Shown here: positions 7,821 through 16,506 of the stretch, piece by piece
Layout of the letters: each line of letters starts with the position of its first letter
Numbering within the stretch: position 1 is the first letter of the stretch
Assembly (NCBI RefSeq): GCF_900343125.1
Contig: NZ_OPYL01000001.1
Location: forward strand, 744,001 to 808,000
Source of the DNA: Dysgonomonas sp. Marseille-P4361
GTDB taxonomy: Bacteria > Bacteroidota > Bacteroidia > Bacteroidales > Dysgonomonadaceae
Length of the DNA stretch: 64,000 nt
Reading direction: 5' to 3'
Notes under the pieces: generated by a model
Databases searched by the model: none
What the model was told of the DNA's origin: nothing
The model's input: the letters and a program-made list of their open reading frames with translations, nothing else
Position numbers and translations under genes: made by a program

Positions 7821-9280
7821 TATATTTCTTTTCTTAGACGGGCAACGGGGATATTCAGTTGTTCTCTGTATTTGGCTACCGTCCTGCGAGCAATAATATA
7901 TCCTTTTTCCTTTAGTATATCGGAAAGCTTGTCATCAGTCAAAGGTTTTCTTTTGTCCTCGTTGTCGATACATTCTTTGAGAATGGCTTTTACCTCTCGG
8001 GATGAGATTTCTTCACCACTATCTGTTTGCATCGATTCTGAGAAGAAATATTTTAATGGATATATGCCAAAATTGGTTTGTACGTATTTACTGTTGCTAA
8101 CTCTCGATATTGTGGAAATATCATATCCGGTACGTTCGGCAACATCTTTCAATATCATGGGGCGCAATTGTGCTTCATCTCCGGTAAGGAAAAAGTCATA
8201 TTGCATATCCAATATTGCCTGCATTGTTCGCTGAAGGGTGTCTTGACGTTGCTTGATTGCATCAATGAACCAGCGTGCAGAATCTAGTTTCTGTTTGACG
8301 AATATTGCCGCATTCTTACTGTCCGAAGACATACTGCTCTTATTTCCGGCATATCCTTTCAGTAGATCTGCGTATTCGCGACTAACTCTAAGGTCAGGAA
8401 CATTTCTATTGTTGAGGCTTAAAAATAATTCTCCATTATATGATTCTACAATGAAGTCGGGAATAATCGTATTGAGGGTGGTTGACAGCGAGTCGCCCCA
8501 GCTGTTTCCCGGTTTTGGATTCAGTGTCGTAATTTCCTGTATTACGTCTTTGAGCTGAGCTTCGTCTAAACCCACTTGCTTCATTATTTTGTCGTAATGT
8601 CTTTTGGAAAATTCGTCAAAATAATTTGAAATAATCTCTATTGCATTACTTACAGTAGTCGAAATATTTTTTCTCTTAAGTTGAAGCAGCAGGCATTCTT
8701 GCAGATTACGAGCGCCTATTCCGGCTGGTTCGAAATCTTGGATAACAAGGAGTACCTCTTCCAGTTTGGGAACAGATACGTCTATATTTTGTTGGAAAAT
8801 AAGATCGTCCGATATTGCAGGCAGAGATCGGTCTAGGTAGCCACTCTCATCAATATTCCCGATGATATATTCTCCTATTTTTTTGTCTTTTTCGTTCAAA
8901 GAACAAACACCGAGTTGCTCTAGTAAAAATTCGTGTAAAGAAGATGCTACAGAAAAAGGTATTTCTTCTTGTACTCCGGATGCTTGTTTATTTCCGCTGC
9001 GAATCTGATAATCGGGTATATCTTCATCATTCATGTAATCGCCCAGAGCAATATCTTCCTGACTTATATTAGTATCCTCTTCGGGAGAAAAGTCGTCATC
9101 GTATTCAGAAGAGCCCTCTAGGGGTTCTAAACCTTCTTCTAAAGCGGGATTATCTTCCAGTTCTTGTTTTATACGTTCTTCTAATTCAATGACAGGCAAC
9201 TCGGTTAGTTTTATAACCTGCATTTGCAACGGTGATAATTTCTGTTGCTGTTTGAGTTGTAACTGTTGTTTTAGAGCCAT
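7820..9280 (-). CDS. rpoN: RNA polymerase sigma-54 factor RpoN
   Basis: The 486-residue protein has the Gln/Leu-rich N-terminal activator-interacting region ('LKQQLQLKQQQKLSPLQMQ'), an acidic linker at about 50-95, the core-binding domain, and the C-terminal DNA-binding domain ending in the RpoN box 'ARRTVAKYRE' at about residue 464. It reads -24/-12 promoters and needs AAA+ activators, none of which is in the window. It leads the operon rpoN - PAP2-like - gcvH - purE, an unusual metabolic company for a sigma factor. Confidence 0.97.
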   Translation of the reverse strand: MALKQQLQLKQQQKLSPLQMQVIKLTELPVIELEERIKQELEDNPALEEGLEPLEGSSEYDDDFSPEEDTNISQEDIALGDYMNDEDIPDYQIRSGNKQASGVQEEIPFSVASSLHEFLLEQLGVCSLNEKDKKIGEYIIGNIDESGYLDRSLPAISDDLIFQQNIDVSVPKLEEVLLVIQDFEPAGIGARNLQECLLLQLKRKNISTTVSNAIEIISNYFDEFSKRHYDKIMKQVGLDEAQLKDVIQEITTLNPKPGNSWGDSLSTTLNTIIPDFIVESYNGELFLSLNNRNVPDLRVSREYADLLKGYAGNKSSMSSDSKNAAIFVKQKLDSARWFIDAIKQRQDTLQRTMQAILDMQYDFFLTGDEAQLRPMILKDVAERTGYDISTISRVSNSKYVQTNFGIYPLKYFFSESMQTDSGEEISSREVKAILKECIDNEDKRKPLTDDKLSDILKEKGYIIARRTVAKYREQLNIPVARLRKEI

Positions 9281-9307
9281 ATAGTGTATCGATATTTTCG
9301 GTTAAGA

Positions 9308-9315
9308 CAAAGATA
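9308..9315 (-). promoter_or_regulatory. -7 promoter motif for the rpoN operon
   Basis: TATCTTTG on the minus strand, 28 bases upstream of the rpoN ATG, matches TAnnTTTG. Confidence 0.6.
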
Positions 9316-9369
9316 ATAATACTTTTCAAGATCAAATTAAGTAAAACTATATTTAAAAGGCAAGGGGAC

Positions 9370-9867
9370 TCATTGTTGATTTTTAACTGCTTGTAAAATA
9401 ACTTTCCATTCTTCCGTTTTCTTCTCTAAAGTCATTCTGGCATTTGCCGGGCTTGGCGAAGGTAATGTTGTATATGTCTTATCGCTATTGAACCCAATAT
9501 GTTTTTTGTATAACTGTGCTGCCTTTTGACCAGTAAAGAATATATGTTTTATCCGAGGATATTCTTTGAAGAATGTTTCAAAGTCGTTCGGTTTCTCGTT
9601 TCTTATGTTAGAGTCTAAACTCCCTTCTCCTTCACAGGAGTCAAGAACATCCCATATGGCAATATTGTTCTCGATTAAAAGAGCGTTCTTTTCACTGTAA
9701 TTGTCAGGGAGTGGCTTGCCAAATAATGTGAAAAGAATCTTCCAAAACTGGTTATATTTATGTCCGTATCGTTCCTGCTTGCGTAGTGATTCAAGACTAG
9801 GGATAGTGCCAAGTATAAGAACTGTTGAATTCTCGTTTACGATAGGAGCAAAACCTTGTTTTTTCAT
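9370..9867 (-). CDS. DNA-deoxyinosine / uracil-DNA glycosylase family protein
   Basis: The 165-residue protein belongs to the uracil-DNA glycosylase superfamily and most resembles the hypoxanthine-DNA glycosylase branch (family 6). Motif 1 is 'VLILGTIPSLESLRKQERYGH'-like, seen as 'LGTIPS' and 'YGHKYNQFWKIL'; motif 2 region is 'HIFFTGQKAAQLY' and 'LPSPSPANARM'. It would excise deaminated bases in repair. It starts 17 bases after the POT transporter gene ends on the same strand, so it is probably co-transcribed although functionally unrelated. Confidence 0.85.
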   Translation of the reverse strand: MKKQGFAPIVNENSTVLILGTIPSLESLRKQERYGHKYNQFWKILFTLFGKPLPDNYSEKNALLIENNIAIWDVLDSCEGEGSLDSNIRNEKPNDFETFFKEYPRIKHIFFTGQKAAQLYKKHIGFNSDKTYTTLPSPSPANARMTLEKKTEEWKVILQAVKNQQ

Positions 9868-9884
9868 CCTCTGTATTTTTTATT

Positions 9885-11660
9885 TTACCTTACACCGTGC
9901 ATCATTTTTAGCAATCTCTTAGAAAGGAAGAATAAAATGATAGAAGCAATTCCTGCCATGAAGACGAATAGCATGAAGAAATCGTAGAGCGACGAGATAG
10001 TGTATCCCATAAACGATTTCGGGTTTTCGAGCTGCTGTTTTTCCAGACTGTTTTGAAGCTGAGTCTTTACCGATTTGTCTTCTATTTTAGAAAATATGAT
10101 TCTATCGAAAGGAATTACTTTTGTCCCTTCTTTTTCGGTTACCGATTCGTTAAAATCTTCAGGAAGTAGGGTTAGTGAGTATTCTTTCTCGGCTGATAGT
10201 ACAGAAGCCAGTTCTACTATTGGCTGTGGATAATAACTGCTCAATGTTCCTGCAAAAATATTGGCAGCGGCGGTACTCAGATACCAGATAGCCATAAGAA
10301 GGGAGGCAAAACGTACCGGAGCTAGTTTGTTTACCATCGATAAACCTATGGGTGATAGACATAATTCTCCGAAAGTATGTATCATGTATAAGCTTAGTAG
10401 CCATAGCATACTCACTTTTACCCCCGGCTCTAAACCTTTAACTCCGAAAGCGATAACTAGATAGCCCATTGCCAGTAAAAATAAACCTATCGATTGTTTG
10501 TATGGTGAAGCAGGTTCTTTCCCTTTCTTGCTTAGTCTTGTCCACATAGCTACAAATAGAGGAGCAAAAAGGATAATGAACACGGCATTTACCGATTGGA
10601 AATAAGAAGTAGGGATTGTCCAATGGAAGAAATTGAAAAAGTTAATATCTCTATTGGTCTGTTCTTCGGCAAAGTATGTCAAAGATGCTCCTGCTTGTTC
10701 GAAGGCTGACCAGAAGAAAATAACAAAAAATGCAATAATATATATTACCCAGATGCGTGACCGTTCAATCTTGGTCAAAGATGGGTCGGAAATAACATAA
10801 CCCGGAGCTGCAACAGCTAACGAGAAAACAATAGAACTGATAATGTCCATATCAGCTACAAAATGTAGTAGCGCAAACAATGATGCAAGAACTACTCCCC
10901 AAATGAAGCCAATTTTTGTTTTCGATTGCGTTTGTTGTTCATTGTTGCTATCGTCTAATTGTTCTGCTTCTACCCGATTGCGTTTTTCGTCTTTACTGCT
11001 AGGGATAACACCGATAGCCTCTCCGCTAGGAGTTTGCAAATATTTGTCTTTAAATACTGAGAATACGATCAGACCGAGTATCATTCCGATGCAAGCAGCT
11101 AGGAAACCCCATCTGAAATCGGCAGGATGTCCCGTATCGCCAACAAAACCACAGATCAAAGGAGCAATGAAGGAACCTGTGTTTACGCCCATATAGAAGA
11201 TGGTATAAGCCGAATCTTTTCGTTTATCGTCTGGCAAGTACAATTGACCTACCATGGTAGAAATGTTAGGTTTGAAGAAACCGTTCCCGAATATTAAAAA
11301 GCCTAGACCCGTAAACATGAGGGTTGTTGCCAGTTGTACATCCTCGAAGAATGTTCCCGAAAGGAACATGAAAAATTGACCTATAGCCATCAGTAGAGCG
11401 CCCGCCATGATGGAGCGGCGGTTTCCCCAATAGCGATCGGCAACATATCCTCCGATAAGTGGAGTAAGGTAAACCAGCCCGGTGTAGCTACCATATATCT
11501 GCGAACTGTATGCTTTGTCGAAAAACAGTGCTTTTGTCATATAAAGCACGAATAGTGCCCTCATGCCATAGTAACTGAATCGCTCCCACATTTCGGTGAC
11601 GAAAAGTAGATATATTCCTTTTGGATGTCCTTTTTTTACTGTGTCAACTCCTTCTGTCAT
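9885..11660 (-). CDS. POT-family proton-dependent oligopeptide transporter
   Basis: The 591-residue inner-membrane protein imports di- and tripeptides with protons. The N-terminal 'EMWERFSYYGMRALFVLYM' holds the ExxERFxYYG proton-coupling motif, and 'GNGFFKPNISTMVGQLY' is the PTR2 signature. It is longer than typical bacterial POTs (about 500) because of an inserted cytoplasmic linker (about 210-245, rich in E, D, Q) and a periplasmic or cytoplasmic insert near residues 490-550 before the final helix. Such inserts are known in Bacteroidetes POTs. It is followed by the glycosylase gene 17 bases on. Confidence 0.93.
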   Translation of the reverse strand: MTEGVDTVKKGHPKGIYLLFVTEMWERFSYYGMRALFVLYMTKALFFDKAYSSQIYGSYTGLVYLTPLIGGYVADRYWGNRRSIMAGALLMAIGQFFMFLSGTFFEDVQLATTLMFTGLGFLIFGNGFFKPNISTMVGQLYLPDDKRKDSAYTIFYMGVNTGSFIAPLICGFVGDTGHPADFRWGFLAACIGMILGLIVFSVFKDKYLQTPSGEAIGVIPSSKDEKRNRVEAEQLDDSNNEQQTQSKTKIGFIWGVVLASLFALLHFVADMDIISSIVFSLAVAAPGYVISDPSLTKIERSRIWVIYIIAFFVIFFWSAFEQAGASLTYFAEEQTNRDINFFNFFHWTIPTSYFQSVNAVFIILFAPLFVAMWTRLSKKGKEPASPYKQSIGLFLLAMGYLVIAFGVKGLEPGVKVSMLWLLSLYMIHTFGELCLSPIGLSMVNKLAPVRFASLLMAIWYLSTAAANIFAGTLSSYYPQPIVELASVLSAEKEYSLTLLPEDFNESVTEKEGTKVIPFDRIIFSKIEDKSVKTQLQNSLEKQQLENPKSFMGYTISSLYDFFMLFVFMAGIASIILFFLSKRLLKMMHGVR

Positions 11661-11692
11661 TATCTGTCTTATTGTCTAAGTATTTTATTAAA

Positions 11693-11728
11693 AAAGTCCG
11701 GACTCTTACTAGCAGAAATCCGGACTTT
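11693..11728 (-). terminator. Terminator of the MFS transporter gene
   Basis: A 10-bp inverted repeat (AAAGTCCGGA at 11693-11702, TCCGGACTTT at 11719-11728) lies 12 bases past the end of the MFS gene and runs into T residues on the minus strand. It separates that gene from the POT gene. Confidence 0.8.
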
Positions 11729-11740
11729 GTATTTAATCTG

Positions 11741-13111
11741 TTATTTTTTTAAGTTCGGCTGCTCTATACCGTATCCTTTTATTTTATCTTCTCGTTTCAG
11801 TAGAAAGGCCGTAAGTACAGCTAATACACCAAAACAGGCAAAAATCAGCATCGGGATGGTATAATCGTAAAGCGTTGTGACCTTACCGCCGTCGCCTATT
11901 ACTTCTCCCACTATACAGTATTTATCCAATATCCAACCGATAAGGAATGGAACGCCACTAAGCCCAATGTTTTGTACCCAGAAGATCATACCGTAAGCTG
12001 TTCCTAACTGGTTTTGAGGAATGATTTTTGGAACAGTTGGCCACATTGCAGAAGGCACAAGTGAAAAGGCAATTCCTAGCAATACCATCAATATGGCTGC
12101 CATCCACCAAACATTTATAGCTTGGATGGAGAATAATAAGTGTACTATTGTAAGCAATGCTGCACCAATAAGCATGATGGTAGCTCCTTTTCCTTTCTTA
12201 TCGTAAATACCTCCGAAAATTGGAGTTAATAATACTGTTCCGAATGGAAGCATTGCCGGAATTGTTCCTGCCCAATCTTCAGCCATGCCAAACTTATTGA
12301 TCATAAGCGATGTACCGAATTTTAAGAAAGGGAATACTGCCGAATAGAAAAGTACACACAGGATAGCAATTAGCCAGAAGCCTTTGTTTTTCGCAATGGA
12401 TAAGATATCCGATACTTTGAACGAATCTTCACTACTTGCTGCTTCTATTCCAATAGACGCGTCAAGTTTTTTATCCATTGTACAGAAGAAGATGAAAGCG
12501 ATTAAGCCTATACAGATGGCCATTAGTCCAATCAGTATTGGAGCAGAAAGGCTACCCAATGATTTTGCTAAAGGTAGCGTTGTTCCAATAGCAAGTGCGG
12601 AGCCTAAACGTGCAATAGCAACTTGAAGTCCCATTGCCAATGCTGTTTCGTAACCGTTAAACCAACGTGCAATAATTTTCGTAACTGTGATACCAATAGT
12701 TTCGAGTCCTAAAGCAAAAATAGCGAAACCCACACAAGCGATAAAAACCTGCATCTTGATGCCGAAAACCTCTCCTTCGAAAGTGTCGGTAGATACGGCA
12801 TAGTATTTTATTAAACACCCGATAACCATAAGTATACATGCTCCGATTCCGGTAAGGCGAGGTCCAATTTTATCCAGAATGATACCGCTGAAAATGAGCA
12901 TGAATAGGAATACATTGAGCCAGCCGTATGAGAAATTGAATATTCCAAAATCTTGGGAAGTCCATCCGAATTCAGAGCCAAGCTCTCCCATTAGAGGTGC
13001 CATCACATCATTGATATAATAGGCACAGAACATGGTGAATGCAACTATCACCAATACTGTCCATCTGGCAGCTGGCGAGTCGTTTAATTTTTGTCTTATA
13101 ATCTCAGTCAT
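11741..13111 (-). CDS. MFS transporter
   Basis: The 456-residue protein has twelve predicted membrane segments. 'GIILDKIGPRLTGIGA' after the second segment and 'GGIYDKKGKGATIM' in the second half correspond to the MFS loop 2-3 and 8-9 motifs (GxLxDrxGrr). The substrate cannot be told from sequence; it resembles the MFSD1-like and oxalate/formate-like branches found in Bacteroidetes. It is a single gene with its own promoter motif and terminator. Confidence 0.88.
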   Translation of the reverse strand: MTEIIRQKLNDSPAARWTVLVIVAFTMFCAYYINDVMAPLMGELGSEFGWTSQDFGIFNFSYGWLNVFLFMLIFSGIILDKIGPRLTGIGACILMVIGCLIKYYAVSTDTFEGEVFGIKMQVFIACVGFAIFALGLETIGITVTKIIARWFNGYETALAMGLQVAIARLGSALAIGTTLPLAKSLGSLSAPILIGLMAICIGLIAFIFFCTMDKKLDASIGIEAASSEDSFKVSDILSIAKNKGFWLIAILCVLFYSAVFPFLKFGTSLMINKFGMAEDWAGTIPAMLPFGTVLLTPIFGGIYDKKGKGATIMLIGAALLTIVHLLFSIQAINVWWMAAILMVLLGIAFSLVPSAMWPTVPKIIPQNQLGTAYGMIFWVQNIGLSGVPFLIGWILDKYCIVGEVIGDGGKVTTLYDYTIPMLIFACFGVLAVLTAFLLKREDKIKGYGIEQPNLKK

Positions 13112-13160
13112 AAATCGTTTATAGTATATTAAAAAATGTTTGTTTTATTTTTTTGCTAGG

Positions 13161-13168
13161 CAAAAGTA
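13161..13168 (-). promoter_or_regulatory. -7 promoter motif for the MFS gene
   Basis: TACTTTTG on the minus strand matches TAnnTTTG, 50 bases upstream of the ATG at 13111. Confidence 0.45.
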
Positions 13169-13283
13169 GGGAAAAGAATTAAGAATGTCTTATTTAAAAC
13201 CTTAAAAGGTAGATATATGATATGAAAAATAACAGATTTCAATCTTTATCTATAAATAGATGAGTATAGCACTATTTAAAATG

Positions 13284-13291
13284 TAACTTTG
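13284..13291 (+). promoter_or_regulatory. -7 promoter motif for coaBC
   Basis: TAACTTTG matches TAnnTTTG, about 120 bases upstream of the coaBC start. No clear -33 element is seen. Confidence 0.45.
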
Positions 13292-13413
13292 AATAAATAC
13301 AACAGAATCTGTTACTTCTGTTACTTTTTAGTTAAAATGAAAGAAAGAAGATTTTGAGGATTTTTCTTCGGCTGTATGCTGTTTAGCTGTATATTTGTTC
13401 AAAATATTAAAGT

Positions 13414-14610
13414 ATGACACTGCAAGGGAAACATATAGTATTAGGAATTTCAGGGAGTATAGCGGCATATAAAGCAGCTTCATTAGCCCGTTTGTTGATA
13501 AAGTCAGGAGCAGAGGTGCAGATTGTGATGACACCCTCAGGTAAAGAATTTATAACTCCTGTAACACTTTCGGCATTGACAGGTAAGCCTGTTGTAAGTG
13601 AGTTTTTTACAGCAAATGATGGCACATGGCATAGTCATGTTGATTTAGGGCAATGGGCGGATCTGATGTTGATTGCTCCTGCAACAGCCTCTTCGTTGGG
13701 TAAAATGGCAAATGGAGTGGCAGACAATATGTTAATAACGACTTATATGTCGATGAAAGCTCCCGTGATGATTGCTCCGGCAATGGACTTAGATATGTTT
13801 GCTCATCCGTCTACTCATCGAAATTTAGATTTGCTTCGCTCTTATGGTAATATAATTATAGAACCGGCAGCAGGAGAATTGGCTAGTCATTTGATAGGAA
13901 AAGGAAGAATGGAGGAGCCTGAAAACATATTGAAAGTAGTCAAAGAGTTCTTTGCAGAGAAACAGACTTTGGCAGGGAAGAAGATTCTAATCACTGCGGG
14001 CCCTACTCACGAAAAAATAGACCCTGTTCGCTTTATAGGTAATTATTCTTCCGGCAAAATGGGTTTTGCTCTTGCCGAAGAGTGTGCAAGCAGAGGGGCT
14101 GAGGTTATATTGGTAGTAGGTCCGGTTTCGTTAAAAACAGCACATCCGAACATAAAGAGAATAGATGTAGAATCGGCTGAAGAAATGTATCAAGCTTCGG
14201 TAGAGGAATTCCCAACTACAGATGCTGCGATCCTTTGTGCAGCAGTAGCAGATTATCGTCCTGCAGAGCAATATAATGAAAAGGTAAAAAGAGAAAAAGG
14301 AGATTTAAGCTTAACTCTTGTGCCAAACAAAGATATTGCAGCTTCTTTGGGCAAAATGAAAAAAGAAGGACAATTGCTTGTCGGTTTTGCATTAGAGACA
14401 AATAATGAAGAAGCAAATGCAATAAAGAAGATAGAAAAGAAAAATTTAGACTATATTGTACTCAATTCGTTGAACGACTCAGGTGCAGGATTTCAATATG
14501 ACACAAATAAGGTGTCGATAATAAATAAAAATGGTGTTCGAAAAGATTTTGAATTGAAATCGAAGAAAGATGTCGCCTCCGATATTATTAATGAAACTTT
14601 AATAAAGTAG
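13414..14610 (+). CDS. coaBC: Bifunctional phosphopantothenoylcysteine decarboxylase / phosphopantothenate-cysteine ligase CoaBC
   Basis: The 398-residue protein makes 4'-phosphopantetheine for coenzyme A. The N-terminal flavoprotein half (about 1-180) shows 'GISGSIAAYKAASLARLL', the catalytic His in 'WHSHVDLGQWADLMLIAPAT' and 'PAMDLDMFAHPSTHRNL'. The C-terminal ligase half starts at 'KKILITAGPTHEKIDPVRF' with 'NYSSGKMGFALA'. Length is as expected. No terminator is seen before the barrel gene 35 bases downstream, so read-through into it is likely. Confidence 0.96.
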   Translation: MTLQGKHIVLGISGSIAAYKAASLARLLIKSGAEVQIVMTPSGKEFITPVTLSALTGKPVVSEFFTANDGTWHSHVDLGQWADLMLIAPATASSLGKMANGVADNMLITTYMSMKAPVMIAPAMDLDMFAHPSTHRNLDLLRSYGNIIIEPAAGELASHLIGKGRMEEPENILKVVKEFFAEKQTLAGKKILITAGPTHEKIDPVRFIGNYSSGKMGFALAEECASRGAEVILVVGPVSLKTAHPNIKRIDVESAEEMYQASVEEFPTTDAAILCAAVADYRPAEQYNEKVKREKGDLSLTLVPNKDIAASLGKMKKEGQLLVGFALETNNEEANAIKKIEKKNLDYIVLNSLNDSGAGFQYDTNKVSIINKNGVRKDFELKSKKDVASDIINETLIK

Positions 14611-14645
14611 TGTTAAGTAGAATACTAACTTTAAAAATTACACAT

Positions 14646-15311
14646 ATGAAAACAATTTTAAAAATTAGCTTTTTAGCAGTTGCTTTGCTGATAGGTGTAG
14701 TCGCAAATGCTCAAGAAAAACCATTGACATTTGGCGTGAAAGCAGGTGTGAATTTATCTAACTATAGCGGGAAAGGTATAGAGGGATCTGATGCTAAAAT
14801 CGGATTTAATGTAGGAGTAACTGTCGATTATGCTCTTAATCAGGATGTATTTTTACTGTCTGGGCTGGAATTTACAACTAAAGGAGCAAAACTTAGATTT
14901 GTAGAAGCTTATGGAAGTGTAGCTGTTGACGCAACATTAACAATGAATCCGAAGTATCTTCAGTTACCTTTGCATATAGGATATAAGTTGTATGTATCGG
15001 AAGGTATGAAATTGAATCTTCATTTAGGACCATATATTGCATATGATATAGGAGGAAAAGGGAAAGCTAAAATAGAAGAAATATCTTCCTGTTTCGATTC
15101 TGATGCAACTGGTATTGAAGAAGGCTATCTTTCTTTTAGTGAAAAGAGAATGAAAAAATTCGATTTTGGCTTAGGCTTAGGTGTTGGTGCTGAATTTGGA
15201 AAAATCGGAGTAGGATTAGGGTATGATCTGGGACTTATAAATATCTCTAAGGATAACAATGCGAAAATACGCAATATGAACGCATATCTTACAGTGGGAT
15301 ATAAGTTCTGA
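14646..15311 (+). CDS. Outer-membrane beta-barrel protein, paralogue A1
   Basis: The 221-residue protein has a signal peptide (to 'ANAQ', about residue 21) and alternating beta-strand pattern ending in 'MNAYLTVGYKF', the aromatic C-terminus of an outer-membrane barrel. It resembles PorT-like/OmpW-like small 8-strand barrels of Bacteroidetes ('FGVKAGVNLSN', 'LSGLEFTTKGAKL'). The annotated ORF could begin at 14610, but the ATG at 14646 heads the signal peptide. There is no clear promoter of its own; it follows coaBC. It is one of three related genes here. Specific function unknown. Confidence 0.85.
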   Translation: MKTILKISFLAVALLIGVVANAQEKPLTFGVKAGVNLSNYSGKGIEGSDAKIGFNVGVTVDYALNQDVFLLSGLEFTTKGAKLRFVEAYGSVAVDATLTMNPKYLQLPLHIGYKLYVSEGMKLNLHLGPYIAYDIGGKGKAKIEEISSCFDSDATGIEEGYLSFSEKRMKKFDFGLGLGVGAEFGKIGVGLGYDLGLINISKDNNAKIRNMNAYLTVGYKF

Positions 15312-15328
15312 TAGCATAAATAAGATAT

Positions 15329-15358
15329 AAGAAAAGCTTGACTATTCAGGCTTTTCTT
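15329..15358 (+). terminator. Terminator after barrel gene A1
   Basis: A 9-bp inverted repeat (AAGAAAAGC at 15329-15337, GCTTTTCTT at 15350-15358) followed by a T-rich tract. It is duplicated at 16348-16377. Confidence 0.75.
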
Positions 15359-15421
15359 ATTTTTATGATTGACTATTTAAGTGAAAATAAGCCAATAATG
15401 CTAAAAATGAATAAATTTATA

Positions 15422-15429
15422 TATCTTTG
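15422..15429 (+). promoter_or_regulatory. -7 promoter motif upstream of the gene B relic
   Basis: TATCTTTG matches TAnnTTTG, 59 bases before the relic start codon. The same motif and surrounding bases recur upstream of the intact gene B. In this copy it now drives the relic and probably gene A2. Confidence 0.6.
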
Positions 15430-15488
15430 CTTTAAGTTTTTGTAACACAAATAAGTATTTCTATACTTAAACTTTAACAAAAACGAAT

Positions 15489-15683
15489 ATGAAAAATGTA
15501 ATCAGAGTCAGCTTATTATTGCTATCTCTTTCTTTTGGACTCTTAGCTAATGCACAATTAAATTACTATGACAATAACTACTACTATGGGAACTCTAGAT
15601 CAAGAGTAATAGTGGGGGTGAAAGCTGGATTAAACTTATCCGATTTAAAAAATTACACATATGAAAACAATTTTAAAAATTAG
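15489..15683 (+). pseudogene. Truncated 5' relic of barrel gene B
   Basis: The first 53 codons are nearly identical to those of the intact gene at 16507 (signal peptide, then 'NYYDNNYYYGNSR' and 'VGVKAGLNLSD'). After codon 53 the sequence jumps into the region that precedes gene A, and the ORF ends after 64 codons, overlapping the first 23 bases of gene A2 in another frame. It keeps promoter, start and signal peptide, so it may still be transcribed and translated as a leader ORF. It is a by-product of the tandem duplication. Confidence 0.8.
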
Positions 15684-16329
15684 CTTTTTAGCTGTTGCTT
15701 TGCTAATAGGAGTAGGTGTTAACGCTCAGGAAACATCTCCAACTTTTGGAGTAAAAGCAGGTGTGAATCTTTCTAACTTTAGTGGAAGCGGAGCAGAGGA
15801 TACTGATGCTAAAGTAGGTTTTAATGTGGGTGTAACTGTTGAATATACTCTTGCTCCAGATGTGTTCTTATTGTCTGGGCTAGAGTTTACAACTAAAGGA
15901 GCAAAACTTAGTTATCTGGAAGATGTTGTAAGTGCAGAGGTTGGTATGAGATTAACAATGAATGCGATGTATCTTCAACTTCCAGTGCATGTAGGTTATA
16001 AATTTGATATATCGGAAAATGTAAAACTGAATATGCATGCAGGTCCATATATTGCTTACGGTATAGGAGGAAAAGGAAAAACAAAAATAGAAGACAATCC
16101 TACAGGAATAGTGTTGATAGATATAGATCCAGCTAAAAGTGAATATGATTTCTTTGGGAAGCATGGTGCAGGCAGATTCGATTTTGGCTTAGGCTTAGGT
16201 GTTGGTGCTGAATTTGGGAAAATCGGAGTAGGATTAGGATATGACCTGGGGCTTATAAATATCTCTAAGGATAACAATGCGAAAATACGCAATATGAACG
16301 CATACCTTACAGTGGGATATAAGTTCTGA
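15661..16329 (+). CDS. Outer-membrane beta-barrel protein, paralogue A2
   Basis: The 222-residue paralogue of A1 shares the signal peptide ('MKTILKISFLAVALLIGV') and an almost identical last 50 residues from 'FDFGLGLGVGAEFGKIG' to the C-terminal 'VGYKF'. The middle differs, mainly in likely surface loops (about 85-155). Its start lies inside the end of the gene B relic, so its promoter is probably the one at 15422 and its translation may be coupled to the relic. Function unknown. Confidence 0.85.
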   Translation: MKTILKISFLAVALLIGVGVNAQETSPTFGVKAGVNLSNFSGSGAEDTDAKVGFNVGVTVEYTLAPDVFLLSGLEFTTKGAKLSYLEDVVSAEVGMRLTMNAMYLQLPVHVGYKFDISENVKLNMHAGPYIAYGIGGKGKTKIEDNPTGIVLIDIDPAKSEYDFFGKHGAGRFDFGLGLGVGAEFGKIGVGLGYDLGLINISKDNNAKIRNMNAYLTVGYKF

Positions 16330-16347
16330 TAGCATAAAATAAGATAT

Positions 16348-16377
16348 AAGAAAAGCTTGACTATTCAGGCTTTTCTT
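16348..16377 (+). terminator. Terminator after barrel gene A2
   Basis: AAGAAAAGC (16348-16356) pairs with GCTTTTCTT (16369-16377), followed by T residues; copy of the hairpin at 15329. Confidence 0.75.
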
Positions 16378-16439
16378 TTTTTATGATTGACTATTTGAGT
16401 AAAAATAAGCCAATAATGCTAAAAATGAATAAATTTATA

Positions 16440-16447
16440 TATCTTTG
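16440..16447 (+). promoter_or_regulatory. -7 promoter motif for barrel gene B
   Basis: TATCTTTG matches TAnnTTTG, 59 bases upstream of the gene B start, in the same sequence context as its duplicate at 15422. Confidence 0.6.
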
Positions 16448-16506
16448 CATCAAGTTTTTATAACACAAATAAGTATTTCTACACTTAAACTTTAACAAAA
16501 ACGAAT

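Larger units (their letters stand above)
13112..13413. other. Divergent intergenic region between the MFS gene and coaBC
   Basis: The 302 bases are very AT-rich and hold no convincing small ORF. A TAnnTTTG match on each strand (13161-13168 minus, 13284-13291 plus) fits a divergent promoter region. I see no riboswitch-like fold. Confidence 0.6.
14633..15646 (+). repeat. Tandem duplication, copy 1 (barrel gene A + intergenic + 5' part of gene B)
   Basis: This unit of about 1,015 bp, running from the bases before gene A to codon 53 of the gene B relic, is repeated immediately downstream (15647-16664). Both copies carry the gene A start, the same terminator hairpin, the same promoter and the first part of gene B. 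Copy ends share the short sequence TTTAAAA/CGATTTAAAA, suggesting a microhomology junction. Confidence 0.85.
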
